The position numbers and the translations under genes were made by a program. A stretch of DNA of 64,000 bases, from contig JAQGEQ010000163.1 in assembly GCA_034620365.1 (NCBI GenBank), positions 372,001 through 436,000 of the forward strand, given 5' to 3'. The notes beneath the pieces were generated by a model. It worked only from the letters and a program-made list of their open reading frames with translations. It was not told where the DNA came from and did not search any database. Positions 10,842 through 23,946 of this stretch are shown one piece after another. Each line of letters opens with the position of its first letter. Position 1 is the stretch's first letter. This DNA comes from Pegea sp. RAD2-039. Its lineage: Eukaryota > Chordata > Thaliacea > Salpida > Salpidae.

Positions 10842-13800
10842 ATGGCTAAATCAATTGACCCTCAAACGGTAAAGAAGAAATTAATGGCTGTTGTCAATAC
10901 CCAGGACAGTATCTCAATGCTTGGGGTCTGGGTGATTTGTAATAAACATGAACATAAACTCATTTGTGATAGATGGTTAGATGTTATAAAATCAGGTATT
11001 TTGTTTGCATAACAATTGTAGTAGATTTGTTTATATTAAAAAAATTTTAGGTTTTTATCACTTAATTTTATATATATTTGTAGGAATTGATATCTTTTTA
11101 AATATTAGTTTTGATATATTTTTGCATGAATAACTTTTTATGATTGAATGGACAGAAGAAAATATTTCTAATTTATAGTTAATTTGTAAGAAGTTATTTG
11201 ACTAACTTTCTAACATTTTTATTATTAATAATTTTTAATATTAAGTATATTTTTTATGTATAATTTGTTGTCTTATTTTTTTAACACCACACATTTATTA
11301 GGTATAATATATATATAATTATTTAAATCCTACTTATATAATACTTTGAAAAGAAGATTATTTAGATCAATTAGGCATATACCTAAAAGTAAACTTCTTA
11401 AAATAAAAAGCAATTAAATCTTAATAATTATAGAAAAATTATAATTTTCTTAGAATATAAGATAATTCTTTTATAATTTGATTATAGTATTGAAATCTAT
11501 AAATAACACATTTATTTATTAATATTGTTAGAATATATTTATTATAGAATCATTCATGACTTAAAATATTTTATATATCTATTAATAATTAAATAATTTT
11601 CTAAAAATTTTAATTTTTAAAATTATGAGTTTGTATATATTTGCATTTAATTATAGTTCTTATTAAACTTATTATTATTAATAAATGTTATTTTAATATA
11701 ATTTAGTTTTATCAAAAATATTCCCTTATTTATATTTTGGTTAAATATTATTGTTAATATTTAAATAATTATTTTAAAGATATTTTATTATCATCATTAT
11801 GTATTGTAATATAAATTTTAGATTATAATTGATAAGAAATCTATATAGTTGTCATTTTAATAAAATTTTATAAAAAAATATAACTTTTCTAGCTGACAGC
11901 GCAAAGAGGCTTACATTACTGTATGTGTGTAATGAAGTAATCCAAAAATGTTCACGAAAAAATGCATTGGCATATAAGACTTCGTTTGAAGATGTTATAC
12001 CAGAAGCCATCACTTATTTAAGGTACTTTTTAGTTTCATATCATACTTTCAAGCAAAGGTCCTTCTCTTTGTTTTAGGAAAGATATTTCTATCCGTAAAT
12101 CAGTAGAAAGAGTTTTGAATATTTGGAGAAAGAGAAAAATCTATGATTCTGAGTTTTTGGATCAACTGTTAGCAACTTTATTATCTAATAGAACTCCAGA
12201 TAAACTAAAAACTAAAATTCTAGCTGAATATAAGGTATTAATTTGATATTTGAAGAATTGAATAAAATGAAATTATAAAACTTTGATATTTCCAGACAAA
12301 TAATCTGTTTGTTAATATTTCTGCTGTAAAAGCTTCAGAAGAATTACTTTTATCAAAAAAAGCAATTGTTGATAAATTTAAACTGTGCAATCAACAAATT
12401 CATAATCTTAAAGGTACAAGTGGTTCAGATTACTAATTATAATAATCTAAATTTGAAATAGTTGATATCAACATTAAACATGTCTTCAGATAAAACGGCA
12501 GGAAAAAAGTTCCTGAAAGATTTCGATGAACAAAGAAGAGAGGTTAAAAGTTATTTTGATTTGTGTAAAAGTCATTTAAAAGCAAAAAAAAGTTTGATTG
12601 AAAACCTGGAACAAGCACTCTTATATTATAAAGCTCTATTTCAAGATGCTACAAAGGTTGCTAAAGTAAGTGAACAATTTCAAAATATCTTTTTGATAAA
12701 ATGAGGTTTTTCAGGTTTACAAAAATTATGAAAATCGGTTGTTGCAAACTGATGAAGTATTAAAAAAAAGAATTCAGAAATTATCTGAAGAAAATTGGTC
12801 TTTTATCAATCAAATACCTGATAAAACACAAACTGTTGATGATATGGATATTTCAGATGAAGAACAGTCCCACGACAACAGGTGATTACATTCACTACAA
12901 ATAATTTGATAATCAAAAATGTAATTTCAGTGAAATTATGACAAACCTAATTCAACCAATCATCAACAAACCATATCTACAAACACCACAAGTAAATCAC
13001 TTCAAATTGATCAACTTTTTTACTAAAATATATCTTCTTTCAGTTAACTGACATCAACACTTCAACAAATAATCAACCAACAGCTAACAGGTAACTTTCT
13101 AATTATTCTATCATCTCAATAACATCCTCATCTATTCAGATCGGATCATGATCTCTTTCAATCGATGAATATCTTCAAAGACTCCATCATTCCGTCACCA
13201 GGCCTCGATAGAAACGCGAGTAGCCCCCCACGCCTCCAAAGCCTTGATTCGCGATTAGCTGACATCTTCTCGAAAGGAAGCAGCGCGTCACCATCATCGC
13301 CATCACGTGACAAGCTCGAGAACGCATCAAATGACTCTCCCCGTGAAAAGAACCTCACAGATGGAGGCGACTTGTTGCCTGGTTTAGGAGATTTAGAAGA
13401 TTCTTATAAAAGTACAGAGAATATAGGAAGTAGTTGGTCACGTGGTTCATCGATACCAGTGATCGGAGGAGGTTGCAACTCATTAATAAAATCAGAAGTT
13501 GCAAACGATGCAACTCCAACTCTAGATGAGCCTTTCTTGACTTCGTTTCCACTTCAAACTGACAACAAACTAACAAATCGAAATGATACAGCTTTTAATT
13601 TCCTTTCTAATATCATGGAACAAGTTAAACCGAAACAACAAACAAAGCCGGCAGCTCTATGGAACGATCCTCAACATCCACCTCTCCCTTCTCCATTTGA
13701 AGCAATCACAAACCAATCAGCAGCAACTGGTCTTCAGTGGAACGAAAAGAGTGAGTCTATGGCGTGGTTAGCAGCATATTCACCTCCACCTCATAATTCC

Positions 13801-14463
13801 CCTAATTCTAATTGGAGGTTAGAATCTTCAAACTCACCGCCTCTTCCACCTCCAGATAAAATCAAAGTATCCGAATCAATTAAACCTCCAATACCTCCAG
13901 GACCTGAACCTTCAGTCACTTCATCTGTAATCAGATCGAGAAGACGCGACAACGAACCAATCAGCGAACAGCTCGCTAATCAATTCACAACAAATCTGAT
14001 TACTCTTTCAAATCAGCCTGATTCGAGACACTTCAACAAGACACATGATAGAGATCTGCGGATATCAGCTGATAAACAACAACCAGAAAATCCAACGTTC
14101 CTCACAAACAGAGAAACTCTTTTCTACAAGAAGAAATTTTCAAATGTAGATGATTACCCGCGTCACAATTACTATGACAACCGACCTAGTAAAATGGTTC
14201 CTAACCCGGCTGAATACAAACCAACTGATCGAGTCATGGTGAATAGAAGACCTCCACCACCTCGCTTATTTAATTCTACTGATCTCGAACCGAAGCGATT
14301 TCGTCACAACAACGATTTTAGGCCGAGATCTCAATCGCGTTTTCCTCCCCACGTCATCAACCCAACACCTAATTTCGGTTTCGAGCGTTTTCCTAGGTTC
14401 AATTCTCGTAAAAGATTTTTTCCTGTTGAGCACCGAGGCTCTTATCATAAGATGAGAGATTGA
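10842..14463 (+). CDS. RPRD2: RPRD-type protein with RNA polymerase II CTD-interaction domain (RPRD2-like)
   Basis: Nuclear protein expected to bind the phosphorylated CTD of RNA polymerase II and scaffold phosphatases. Nine exons: 10842-10995, 11893-12022, 12078-12234, 12296-12413, 12490-12665, 12715-12881, 12931-12991, 13044-13090, 13140-14463; joined frame 777 residues. Residues 1 to about 130 form a CID (KKLMAVVNTQDSISML, then a YVCNEVIQKCSRK helix, then RVLNIWRKRKIYD). A helical coiled region follows (about 187-290). The last exon encodes a long disordered Ser/Pro/Asn-rich tail with SLDSRLADIFSKG near its start and Arg-rich blocks near the end. The long tail and length favour RPRD2 over RPRD1. 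The first intron is 897 nt and the others 49-76 nt. Exon 5 uses the AG at 12488-12489; the earlier AG at 12459-12460 would give a stop. Confidence 0.88.
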
Positions 14464-16941
14464 AGAGGATTTGCAGTCTTTAAAGCTCTTCTTCATACAG
14501 ATGTTGCACTTCAGAATTATCACAAATGTTAATTATTATTTAAAATTCGGTTAATTATTTAATGGGAAAAAATAGCGGAATTTTCTGCACTTTATCTAAT
14601 AAAATTGACTTTTTCATTCAGGGACTTTCTGCTTCTATTCGATAAAATTATCTTCTTTTAAAAAACTGCCTTTCAAATTACAACTTTTAATATTTTTTTG
14701 TAAGATCAGTTCTTCACCTTCTTCCACGTTTTAGTAAAAGTTTTATTAAATCTAAAATGGAAATTGAAAGTATGGAATGAAAGATTAAAACTTGTAGATG
14801 AGTTTCAAAAGAAGTTTTTTAATAAAAGTTAATTACCTGAAAATTTACTCTTCATGAATACCAACTTCAAATATTTACTGTAATTTCAATAAATTCTATT
14901 TTTTTAAATAAAATACAAATTTTATTGAGTCTGTTAAAATGAGAACAATTTAATTTGTAAATTAGTAGCTTGATGAAACTTGTAAAGTATTTTTAGATAT
15001 TGATTAAATTTTTTGTAAAAATTATTAGTGGAGAAAATGTTCAAAATACGAAAAATTAAAAAAAGCTTTTTTGAAAAATATCGGCTGTTTGTATAAAAAT
15101 ATAAATTTAATTAATTACTTTTAGTGGTCAGATATTTCAAATGCATCTTTTGATTTATACAAACTTCTTATCTTATTTGATATTCAACTCAGACTTATCT
15201 ATTGATGCTCAAATGTTTGGAGCTTTTACAATATACAAAATGGTTTTAAGTTAGATATTCAGAATATAAAATTGTTTCCAGAAACATATAATCAGAATTA
15301 AGATGATTTCTACATTGAATTTATATCATTTGTAAAATTTACACTAATACTACCCAAGACTAAAACTTGACGATGCAATCATAGTAAAATTACTTATTTA
15401 CTATTCCAATATATTAGTTTTTAAAATTGATTTTTAAGGAGATTTTCTTATAATAAAACTGTTTACTTGGCCAACTATTGAGTTCGGAACTTCGAACATT
15501 TGCCTCAATTTGTAAGAAACTGATTTCGTAAGGCAGTAAATTAAATAGCTCTAAATAACAAATATAGAAATCATGATTTTAAGATTGCCAGATCAAGTAT
15601 ATCTCTTAAATATAGAGATATAGAAAGTTTCGGCTTTACATCTTGTTTAAGGCACATCAAATGATATAAATTAGTTGAGTCATCATTGAATTTTAATATC
15701 TTATATGAACATTTGTAACAAGATAAAAAAACTCCATCAAAAAAAAGTTTATTCTATAAGCAGAGTAGATTATCTTCTTATGTAGTTTTAAAAAAGCAAA
15801 TTAATATACTATCTGCCTTAGAGATAACTAATACCTAGCTTATGCTATAAAATTATCAACTAACATTTAATTAATTCTTATTTTAAGTTCTGGTTAAGAA
15901 GGTAACTTGCTTAATTTATTAGGAAAATTATCTAATAAAAATATTTGTTTAATTATAAGTTTAAAATATGAAACTGTTAGTAATATCTGCTAAATATTGC
16001 TAAAAATATCGTATTTTTCACTAAATTTTTCTAAATAACTTTTGATATTATTGAAGCTTTAATTTTTTAAGTAAATTTGAAAAGCCAATTTTTATTTACG
16101 AAATATATTATTTCTTTATTTTTGTTTTAATTAATATCTATAATATTAAGTTTTTTAAAGCCGAAACACTATAAGATAAGTCCATGTGTTTAAGTTCAGA
16201 TAATTATTTAATTTTATATCATGATCTTTTTATATATAATCTCTATTTTCTACAGTTTTTATTTTTGTTATGATTTTTAAATAAAACAAAATTTTTTTAT
16301 AATTTTTGTCAACATAATTTATGTTCGTCTTTATCTGAGAATAAACTAAGCAAAATTGTATAATTATTTTTATTCAGTTTCCTAATATGATTAAACATTA
16401 TAAAATTAAAACTTGTTTTGTATATAATTTATGATTTGTATATGTATATATTATATTTTACTTTTATTTTGTACTTTGAAATTATATCTGTATTAATATA
16501 TTTAGTTTATTTTAAATTTAAAAATCTTACTTAACAGAAGATGATAATTTTATAGAATTATATTTTCAAATATACTAATTTTAATTAAGTTTAGTTTTAA
16601 ATTAATAAAATATAATTTCTAAATATCAAGTTTGATTTTATACTGAAAAAAATTATTTCTAACTAGTATTTATTTCAAACTATTTATTATAGATATAAAT
16701 ATTATATAGAAAACTCATAAAAATTTGATATAAAAAGAACTTAATGGTGTAGTTGATAATACAACTATTTATTTTGGTTTAGATATAAGAATATAAAATG
16801 AATAATTTATAAAAATGAGTTAAGATAATTTTTAAACTTTTTTATGCACTAATATTGTATAAAAAACTTTGATTCAAGGATAGAATAATAATTTAAACTG
16901 TTTACTTTTAGAAGGTAAGGTGCATTTTTCTTTGTATAAAT
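14464..16941. other. A+T-rich intergenic, no gene seen
   Basis: No supportable exon on either strand. It contains the 3' flank of the RPRD-like gene and the 5' flank of POP1. Confidence 0.5.
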
Positions 16942-19900
16942 ATGAATGTTGACTTAAAAGAAGACATTAAAACTGAGAATGAAGGTGAGATAACAAGAAT
17001 ATTTCTTGAGTAAAATGTTAACCAGCTGGTTATTCTGTGATTATAAGTTTCTTATGACCACAGATTTAAAGAACTTTCTTTAAAAGCAGATAAAAAGTTG
17101 TTATTATTTCCTGAATCAGAATAAACTACAATTGAAATTTTTGAAAAACAATAAATTATAAACACATTTTAGTATATTTTCTAAACTTTTTCATTTTATC
17201 TGTTATATTAACTTTAAGTTTATATTCATCATTAAATGCTCTAATTCAATAAGTTAACTTAAATAAAGTTTATAAAATGTGCCATAATTGTATAGTTTAT
17301 CTTATTTGGCAAATAATGAGTTGAATAAATATGAATATAAAGATGTTTAAATAATAATACAAACTGTGATAGATGAAAAGAAACCACAAACTGATAAAGT
17401 TAACAAAAGAAAGAAGAAATGGGAAAAGAAGATGAGGTTTCAGCCTCAAAATGTTCTGTTGAAAGATGGTATGTAAATCAGAGTTACAAATGTTTAATTT
17501 CTTACTTCTAATTTGAAATGATTTCAGATAAAGATAATGAATACTACAAGAAATTATTGAGTAAAACTGATTGTGATGGGTTTGAAGTTCCTAGAAGTAA
17601 GTCTTGATCTTTAATAAATCATCTTTTTACTGATGTTTCTGTTTGTAGCAATTTCAGTTTATAGGCACGTTGAGGAAACATCAAATGAAATAAAAGCTAT
17701 GATAAAAGCAACAAAGCAACATTCTGGTGCGAAAACTGCTTTACAGGTTCTTCTAATGATTATTTTCAGTATTTAATTGTGAATCAATTTACCATCTAGA
17801 TGTAAGCTTTCTTTACAACTCTAATAATTTCTTAAAAAGTATCTTTTACTACTTTTAGTGTCTTCCACGACATATGAGAAGACGTTCAAGCTCTCATAAT
17901 ATCAAGCGTTTACCAAAAAGTATCCATAATCTCGCAAAGCTGCAAATGGAAAATTCGGTTAAATCTCTTAAAATCTTCAAAAATTTTTACATGAAACAAA
18001 AACGTTTTTTAGAATTCGATCACAAAAATAATCCCGAGAAAAAAACGTCGAAAAAATTTGTATCTTCAAAACGAATATGCAGAAAGAGAAGGTTTTGTTT
18101 CAAAATAAAATTTCTTGTAACTGATCTCAAATTGTTTCCAGCAAAATCTGGTTGGTTGGAAACTCATCTTTGGTACGCGAAAAGGTTCACTATGACGTCA
18201 GCTGATGACGAACAGTATAAAGATTGGGGCGTTAGGGTTCCTTTGTGTTGTAATAACAACAACTTTCGAGCCTCTTATCGAGATGTAGTTAGTCATTGTC
18301 TAATTCAGGTTTGTTTGAAGTCACAAATTTCTTTTCGTTTTGTATCAAGAAACTTCATTTGTTGTCTAGGACGTCTCTTATATGAAATGTTTGATTCTAG
18401 AAGGTTTATCTTCATCAATTAATCGAGTCTTTAACGAGATCACTTTAAAATCGAACGAACCTTTTATTGAAACTCTGAATGAGTTTATTGAAGTGGAAAA
18501 AACGATTTATGACAACTCTTTCAAAATACCTCAATGTATCGGACCAGCTTTATTTTCTAAACATTTAGAAGATGGTTAGTAAGACATCAACTAATTCATC
18601 AGATGAATAATTTCATTTCTTCTAGATCTTGAAGCATCTAAGATCAAACTTATGATTTGGTTACATCCTCTAATTCATCAACAAGTTATTCAATTGCTTC
18701 AAAAACTTCTTGAGTCTATCTTTTTTAGTTTCAGGTTTTTCTTTTCTATTTTCTGTTTTCTTTACTAACATTACTTCTTTATTGAAGAGATTTCTCAGAT
18801 AAACTGAACAGGTTTCGTCTTGTTGGTCCTAAATCCAGTGTTGTGTCTCTTTCCGTCTTGAATCTATTTAAGTCTTCTGAAAAAGCAGATGATGAAGAAT
18901 CAGGTAATCTTATTTTCTTCTAAATCTTTGATTTTATTAAATATTTTAACAAATAATTTCTTACAGAGGAACGTTGTCAGAAGCTAAGAAAATGGATTTC
19001 TTTAAACACTGAAGCTGTAGACGAACAAAACCTCAAGTTTCGGTTTCAATTAGCAGGTAAACGGTTTGTTGTTTAGCTGGATATTTAGCTAACACTTGAT
19101 TGTTGACAGCAAACCACAAAAACATATTTAAAAGAAACCAAGAAAAACGTTCTGACAACCTTGCTGTGAATGGTTCGATGTTATCTGCAATTATTGATGA
19201 CCCTAGATTGACTCTTCCTTTAAACAAAGAGATGAGGAACTTCTCTTCTCTAAGTGGTCAGTTTTCTTCTCATCACCATCCAAATGATCATTTATCTTTT
19301 GATCAGATTTACCAGAAGATGACTTTGTGGCTGGCATCGAACATCAACGAACAAGTCCGCTTCTACAAGAAGATATTTTAGATGAGGTGACAGTCTTATA
19401 GGTTTGAAAGATTTGTTGAAAATGTGGATTTTTGTGTAGGTGATCGATTCCTGTTTGCCTTATCATGTAGTGAGCACACGTAAGAACGAATTACGGATTT
19501 GTGGAGACGATAGAACGAGACAAAAGTGGATTTCTTCATTGAGTACACCGATTCCAGTGATTCTAATCCACAAATGTTCCGGTGATTTTCATTCATTTCA
19601 TTTCATTTGATGGAATAAGAAGTGGTTTTCAGATCAGACATCAGAGATTAAACAAGAAGTGAACAAGAAGTATCCCCACAGAGGTCCACCTGCATCATTT
19701 GCATCCGGATATGATCTCATCATACCTACAAAATGGTCGATGACTTTTTGGATTTCTTATATTTATCAAAACGCGAGATCTGCTGCTTATCGTGAAGATG
19801 TTCAGATCAATTTGGTTCGGATCTCTACTTTTATAGAAAAACTTTTATTGACTTTTTATGATAGGAACGAAAAAAACCTCATTTTCCTGAAGATTATCCG

Positions 19901-20887
19901 GACACAGCATCCGGTATTCACTGGTGGAAATGTATAAAAGAAAAAAACTGCAGAAAATATCACAGGTTTCCAATCAACATTTGAAAAACTCGATAAGTTT
20001 CAATGAATTTCTAGAAAACCGCCAGCTAAACGTCTCAATTATGCCGCGCTTTCAATTCCCTTCCCTTTTGCGCCAAATTGGAATCATATCTTTTCAAAAA
20101 ACGACTCGAATGAGACTCTAAAGTTAGATAATAAAGAAGATGAAAAGATTCGTGTTATAAGAGATTCCCATTTCATCAATTCGCTTCTCCAGATATTAGA
20201 TAGAGTTTGTAAGTGATTGTTGAAGTTTAAATCATCTGTTTCATCTTTCTCTTTTAAAGATGACGAAGATAATATCGATAAACTGACGAAAATGGTCGAA
20301 AGTCAACCTGGCAAATCACTAATTTGTGTGAAATTAACTTCTTTTAATAAAGGAGTTCCAAGTAAAAATGTTATGATAACTTTACCGAAATTAGAAGATT
20401 TATTAAAACTACGAAATCAAATTGAATGTATTTATGGAAAAGGAATCATAGATGGTTCAGGTCCTGTAGAAGCACAATTTCTTACAGCAAAACAAAGGTT
20501 CTCTCCAAAACTTCTATTTCTATTTTCTATTTTTTGTTTTCATCTAGGAAAAAAAATAATCGAAAACGCAAAAGAAAGAAGGAAGTAGAAACTGAGAAAC
20601 CAGATAAAGTTGCTGAACTCGAAGAGTTTTTACAATTTCCCTTTCGTGATATCATCGGCTTTGTCACATCGGGTTCTTTCTTACAATCTTATGCTAAAGC
20701 GGGTGGTATTGGTTTTATAAGTTTGCAAAGTGTTATTCCTTTAGTTAAAATACTCAAAGAAAATAGTTGGATTAAGAAAGTGGCTAGCGAAGATCTTTTG
20801 TTACCTGTAACTTCACTACTTGCTATTTTTAGAGTTGCTAATTCCGCTCAATATAGATTTGTGTTTATGGAACCTTATATTGAATGA
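16942..20887 (+). CDS. POP1: Ribonuclease P/MRP protein subunit POP1
   Basis: Largest shared protein of RNase P and MRP, needed for tRNA 5' maturation and rRNA processing. Seventeen exons: 16942-16984, 17373-17468, 17528-17596, 17649-17746, 17859-18308, 18370-18574, 18626-18734, 18788-18903, 18967-19056, 19110-19256, 19307-19386, 19440-19581, 19633-19814, 19865-19965, 20015-20208, 20260-20497, 20548-20887. Joined frame 899 residues (human 1024). The POP1 domain shows RRRSSSHNIKRLPK and WLETHLWYAKRF (about residues 108-230). The middle has TPIPVILIHK, then GYDLIIPTKWSMTFWI, FPEDYPDTASGIHWWKC and KPPAKRLNYA. The C-terminus has GFVTSGSF and SAQYRFVFMEPYIE. Nearly all introns are 49-63 nt; the first is 388 nt. 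Several introns are open in one frame, so long open frames here are misleading: true frames require splicing at 19257-19306 and 19815-19864. Confidence 0.95.
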
Positions 20888-22675
20888 TGACTTTGTTGAA
20901 AGTTACAAAAATAAAATTAGGAAGTTTCTATCTTGTATTTTTTGTATTCAAGTTTTTAAAAACTAAAATATAATTATTATTTCGATTTAAAAATTTTGCA
21001 AATTTAAATATTTGAAATAGAAATTTTGTTAAATAAAAACTTTAGAAATTTTTTGTAAGAGTTAAGATATAAAATATGTAAAGATGATTAAACAAATGAC
21101 AGAATTTAGTTTTCGAGGAAGTAAGTTGTTTGTGAAAAAATGTAAGTTTTTAACTGAAGGATTTTTTGATTTGAAAAAGTTGTTTCAACGCGTGGCTGCA
21201 TCTCTTAGTAATCTTTAGCAAATAAAAATTAATAAAAAAGAAGTCTTTAGTATCTAGTTTAATAAAAATAATTTAAAATAAATAAAAATAATATAAAGAA
21301 GTAATGATTATAAAATAGAAAGAGACTTATCAACAAAATATCTTGAATCATATTTTTTAGGACAAACTTAAAAGAGGTGATAAAGTTGAGAAGAGGACCT
21401 TCTAGACCTTATGGGCTTCCTTTGTTGCTAGTTGTTACTCCACAGGCTGTTATTAAATTAATTAAGTGGGTTAGAAAGAAGACTCTGAAATCATCAATAA
21501 TTTAGAAAGTAGTACAAGGTCAGGAAAAAGGCGTCGATATTTCAAGGATTTAATATTTTAGAGACAGTCTTCTATTGAAGAAAAGGGTATTCCCCGTCTG
21601 AAAAAGTCTTCGTGTAAACGTGAAGTTGAGTTTTGATACGAATGAAGAGGAAGCAAATCTTCGATGAGAAGGTCACAGAAAGATCATTAATCTTGAATTT
21701 CCAGGGTACAGGAGGTTTTAAATATTTGTAAATCTTTTCAAAAAAACCTCTAAAAGTCAGGATAAGCTATAAAACAATAAAAGACATTTGTAGATAGATT
21801 AAATTGAATTATAAAAACGTCACAGAAGAGTGAATCCTCAAAATTATTCTTGGAAAACCGACGACTCTTAATTTTGATGGACTTTCAAGTCGCTTTTGAA
21901 GAGTAAGTAAACATCAATCCCTATATTGCGGTTGTGAACCTCTCTGCAGAGATTTGTGATTCCAGTTGAAGTTAGAAGATGTTTCCCTTAAGTTGTTCTT
22001 CATTGAGTTTTTGATTAACTTGTTCAGTTTCAAAGTTTTTTTATATAAAAGCTTATTTATTAGTTTTTGCTTAAATACATCAACTTTTTTAATCTCAGTT
22101 TAAATCTTGGTGTAAAATAGAACAAGTTCGATTTGTTTAAATGATCATTCTTTACATAAAAGGGTAAAAAGACCAGAAGATGGTTTCTTTTTGGTATTAT
22201 TCTGGGATAAAAGACTTTTGTATGTCTTTGAAATGGCCCTATACCCTATGGTGTACTTCTGTAAATTTCTTATTATTGATGTCATTAAGCTTACACAGAT
22301 GATGTATCTGTCACAAGATAAAATTGATTAATCACAAAAATTAAAATTTTGAATTTTTGGAATATTTACTATTAGAAGATTTATCTACAAAATTATTTGT
22401 TAAGAAGATTAGAAGAGGTTCAGAATTTTTATACAAATTAATAACAGTTAAAAAATGCTTTGAAAATGGATAATAATCTTTTTTAAAATACTGAAGTCTA
22501 AAATAAAATAATTGCAGAAAAATGAAAGTATCTAACTTGATTTTTTACCAACATACATACAGAGTCGGAAATCTCTTTTATTTCACTTTTTGTGACAAAA
22601 TTAATTAAAAGAAAAGTTTTTAAACAACTGTTAACTTACATCAAGTTTTTAGATTTGATTATTTTTAGCTTTATT
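20888..22675. other. Intergenic with a less A+T-rich stretch
   Basis: Mostly featureless. About 21360-21720 is noticeably richer in G than its surroundings on the + strand and gives broken gene-like readings (for example GKRRRYFKDL and PRLKKSSCKREVEF) with many stops. It may be a decayed coding or repeat segment, or a non-coding transcript. No identity can be assigned. Confidence 0.3.
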
Positions 22676-22742
22676 AAACTAAATTCGACCATTTTTCATT
22701 TTAAAGTTTATTTTAATCTCAAATTTTCCTTTTTCAGGATAA

Positions 22743-23017
22743 ATTAAAATAATTAGAACAACAATAATTAACAAGATTGAAAAAATGTCAAAGTTTGTTG
22801 TATTTTTGAAGTAGTTAAAAATATAACAATTTGGTTTATTGATTACCAAATAAGCTTTTCGAACTTTTACAAAAACATACTTCACTTGAGCATATATGGT
22901 ATGATCACAAATAAGGTAAATGTAAACCTCTTATCTATTTCAAGTACTTAAAATTTGATACAATTAAAAAAACAATTATTAAATCAGCTGTAATTTTTAT
23001 TGGATAAAAATAATTTG
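22743..23017. repeat. Direct duplication, copy 1 (275 nt)
   Basis: Nearly identical to 23672-23946 at a constant offset of 929 nt; I see only about three substitutions. Similarity continues leftwards to about 22676, where copy 2 lacks roughly 40 nt. The minus-strand open frame across this copy (22885-22679) is low-complexity and unlikely to be a gene. Confidence 0.85.
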
Positions 23018-23671
23018 ATTTATATCTAAAAAAAATTTACTTTAAAATATTTTCACAAAAATCTATATTCAATTTAAATAAAAGTCTAAAAAATCAACAA
23101 GAAAATTTGTAGAAATTAGAAGAGGTTCGCTGAACTGCAAGAACTTGAGAAAATAATTGATAAAATCAAAGTTTTCTTTTAAACTTTTTGTGATGAAATT
23201 AATTAGAAGAACTTCACTAATTCATATGTATTTTGTCAAATCATTTACTACATCAACAATAATCTGTAGAATTCAATTTAATGGATAGATTGAAATATAT
23301 CCTAGAAAATATATTTAGATAAAAAGTTGTTGATCGATGAATAAATTTTAGGTTTAAATAGTTTCTATAAAAGTTTAATTTTCATAAATTTGTGAATTTC
23401 TAATAATTACAGTAAATATATCAAGAACTGAATATTATTTTTTATCTATCTTACATATTTTTTGTCTTTTCAGAACCATGTATCTATTTCTTAATTAAGA
23501 ATTTTATTTAGAAAAATTTATAAAATATTATTATGTTATTAATTAAGTTGAATTGATTAAAAACTTTTTGTATTTTTTGAACAAATTTTTTTTGAGTTGG
23601 TTTTATACAAGATAAAACGCTAACTGGTAATATTATTCAATTAAACATTAAATTCAACCATTTTATGATAG

Positions 23672-23946
23672 ATTAAAATAATTGGAACAACAATAATTAA
23701 CAAGATTTAAAAAATGTCAAACTTTGTTGTATTTTTGAAGTAGTTAAAAATATAACAATTTGGTTTATTGATTACCAAATAAGCTTTTCGAACTTTTACA
23801 AAAACATACTTCACTTGAGCATATATGGTATGATCACAAATAAGGTAAATGTAAACCTCTTATCTATTTCAAGTACTTAAAATTTGATACAATTAAAAAA
23901 ACAATTATTAAATCAGCTGTAATTTTTATTGGATAAAAATAATTTG
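23672..23946. repeat. Direct duplication, copy 2 (275 nt)
   Basis: Second copy of the 22743-23017 segment in the same orientation, separated from it by about 650 nt. The high identity in non-coding DNA points to a recent local duplication, or two insertions of one unnamed repeat. Confidence 0.85.

Noticed and set aside
13158-13771. Open frames on the minus strand and in another plus frame within the RPRD-like last exon
   Set aside because: Shadows of the long coding exon 13140-14463.
19307-19381. Continuation of the 19100-19381 open frame to its own stop
   Set aside because: The POP1 frame switches through the 50-nt intron 19257-19306; only the spliced reading continues into the next exon.
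22679-22885. Minus-strand open frame across the duplicated segment
   Set aside because: Low complexity, not preserved in the second copy, no motif.
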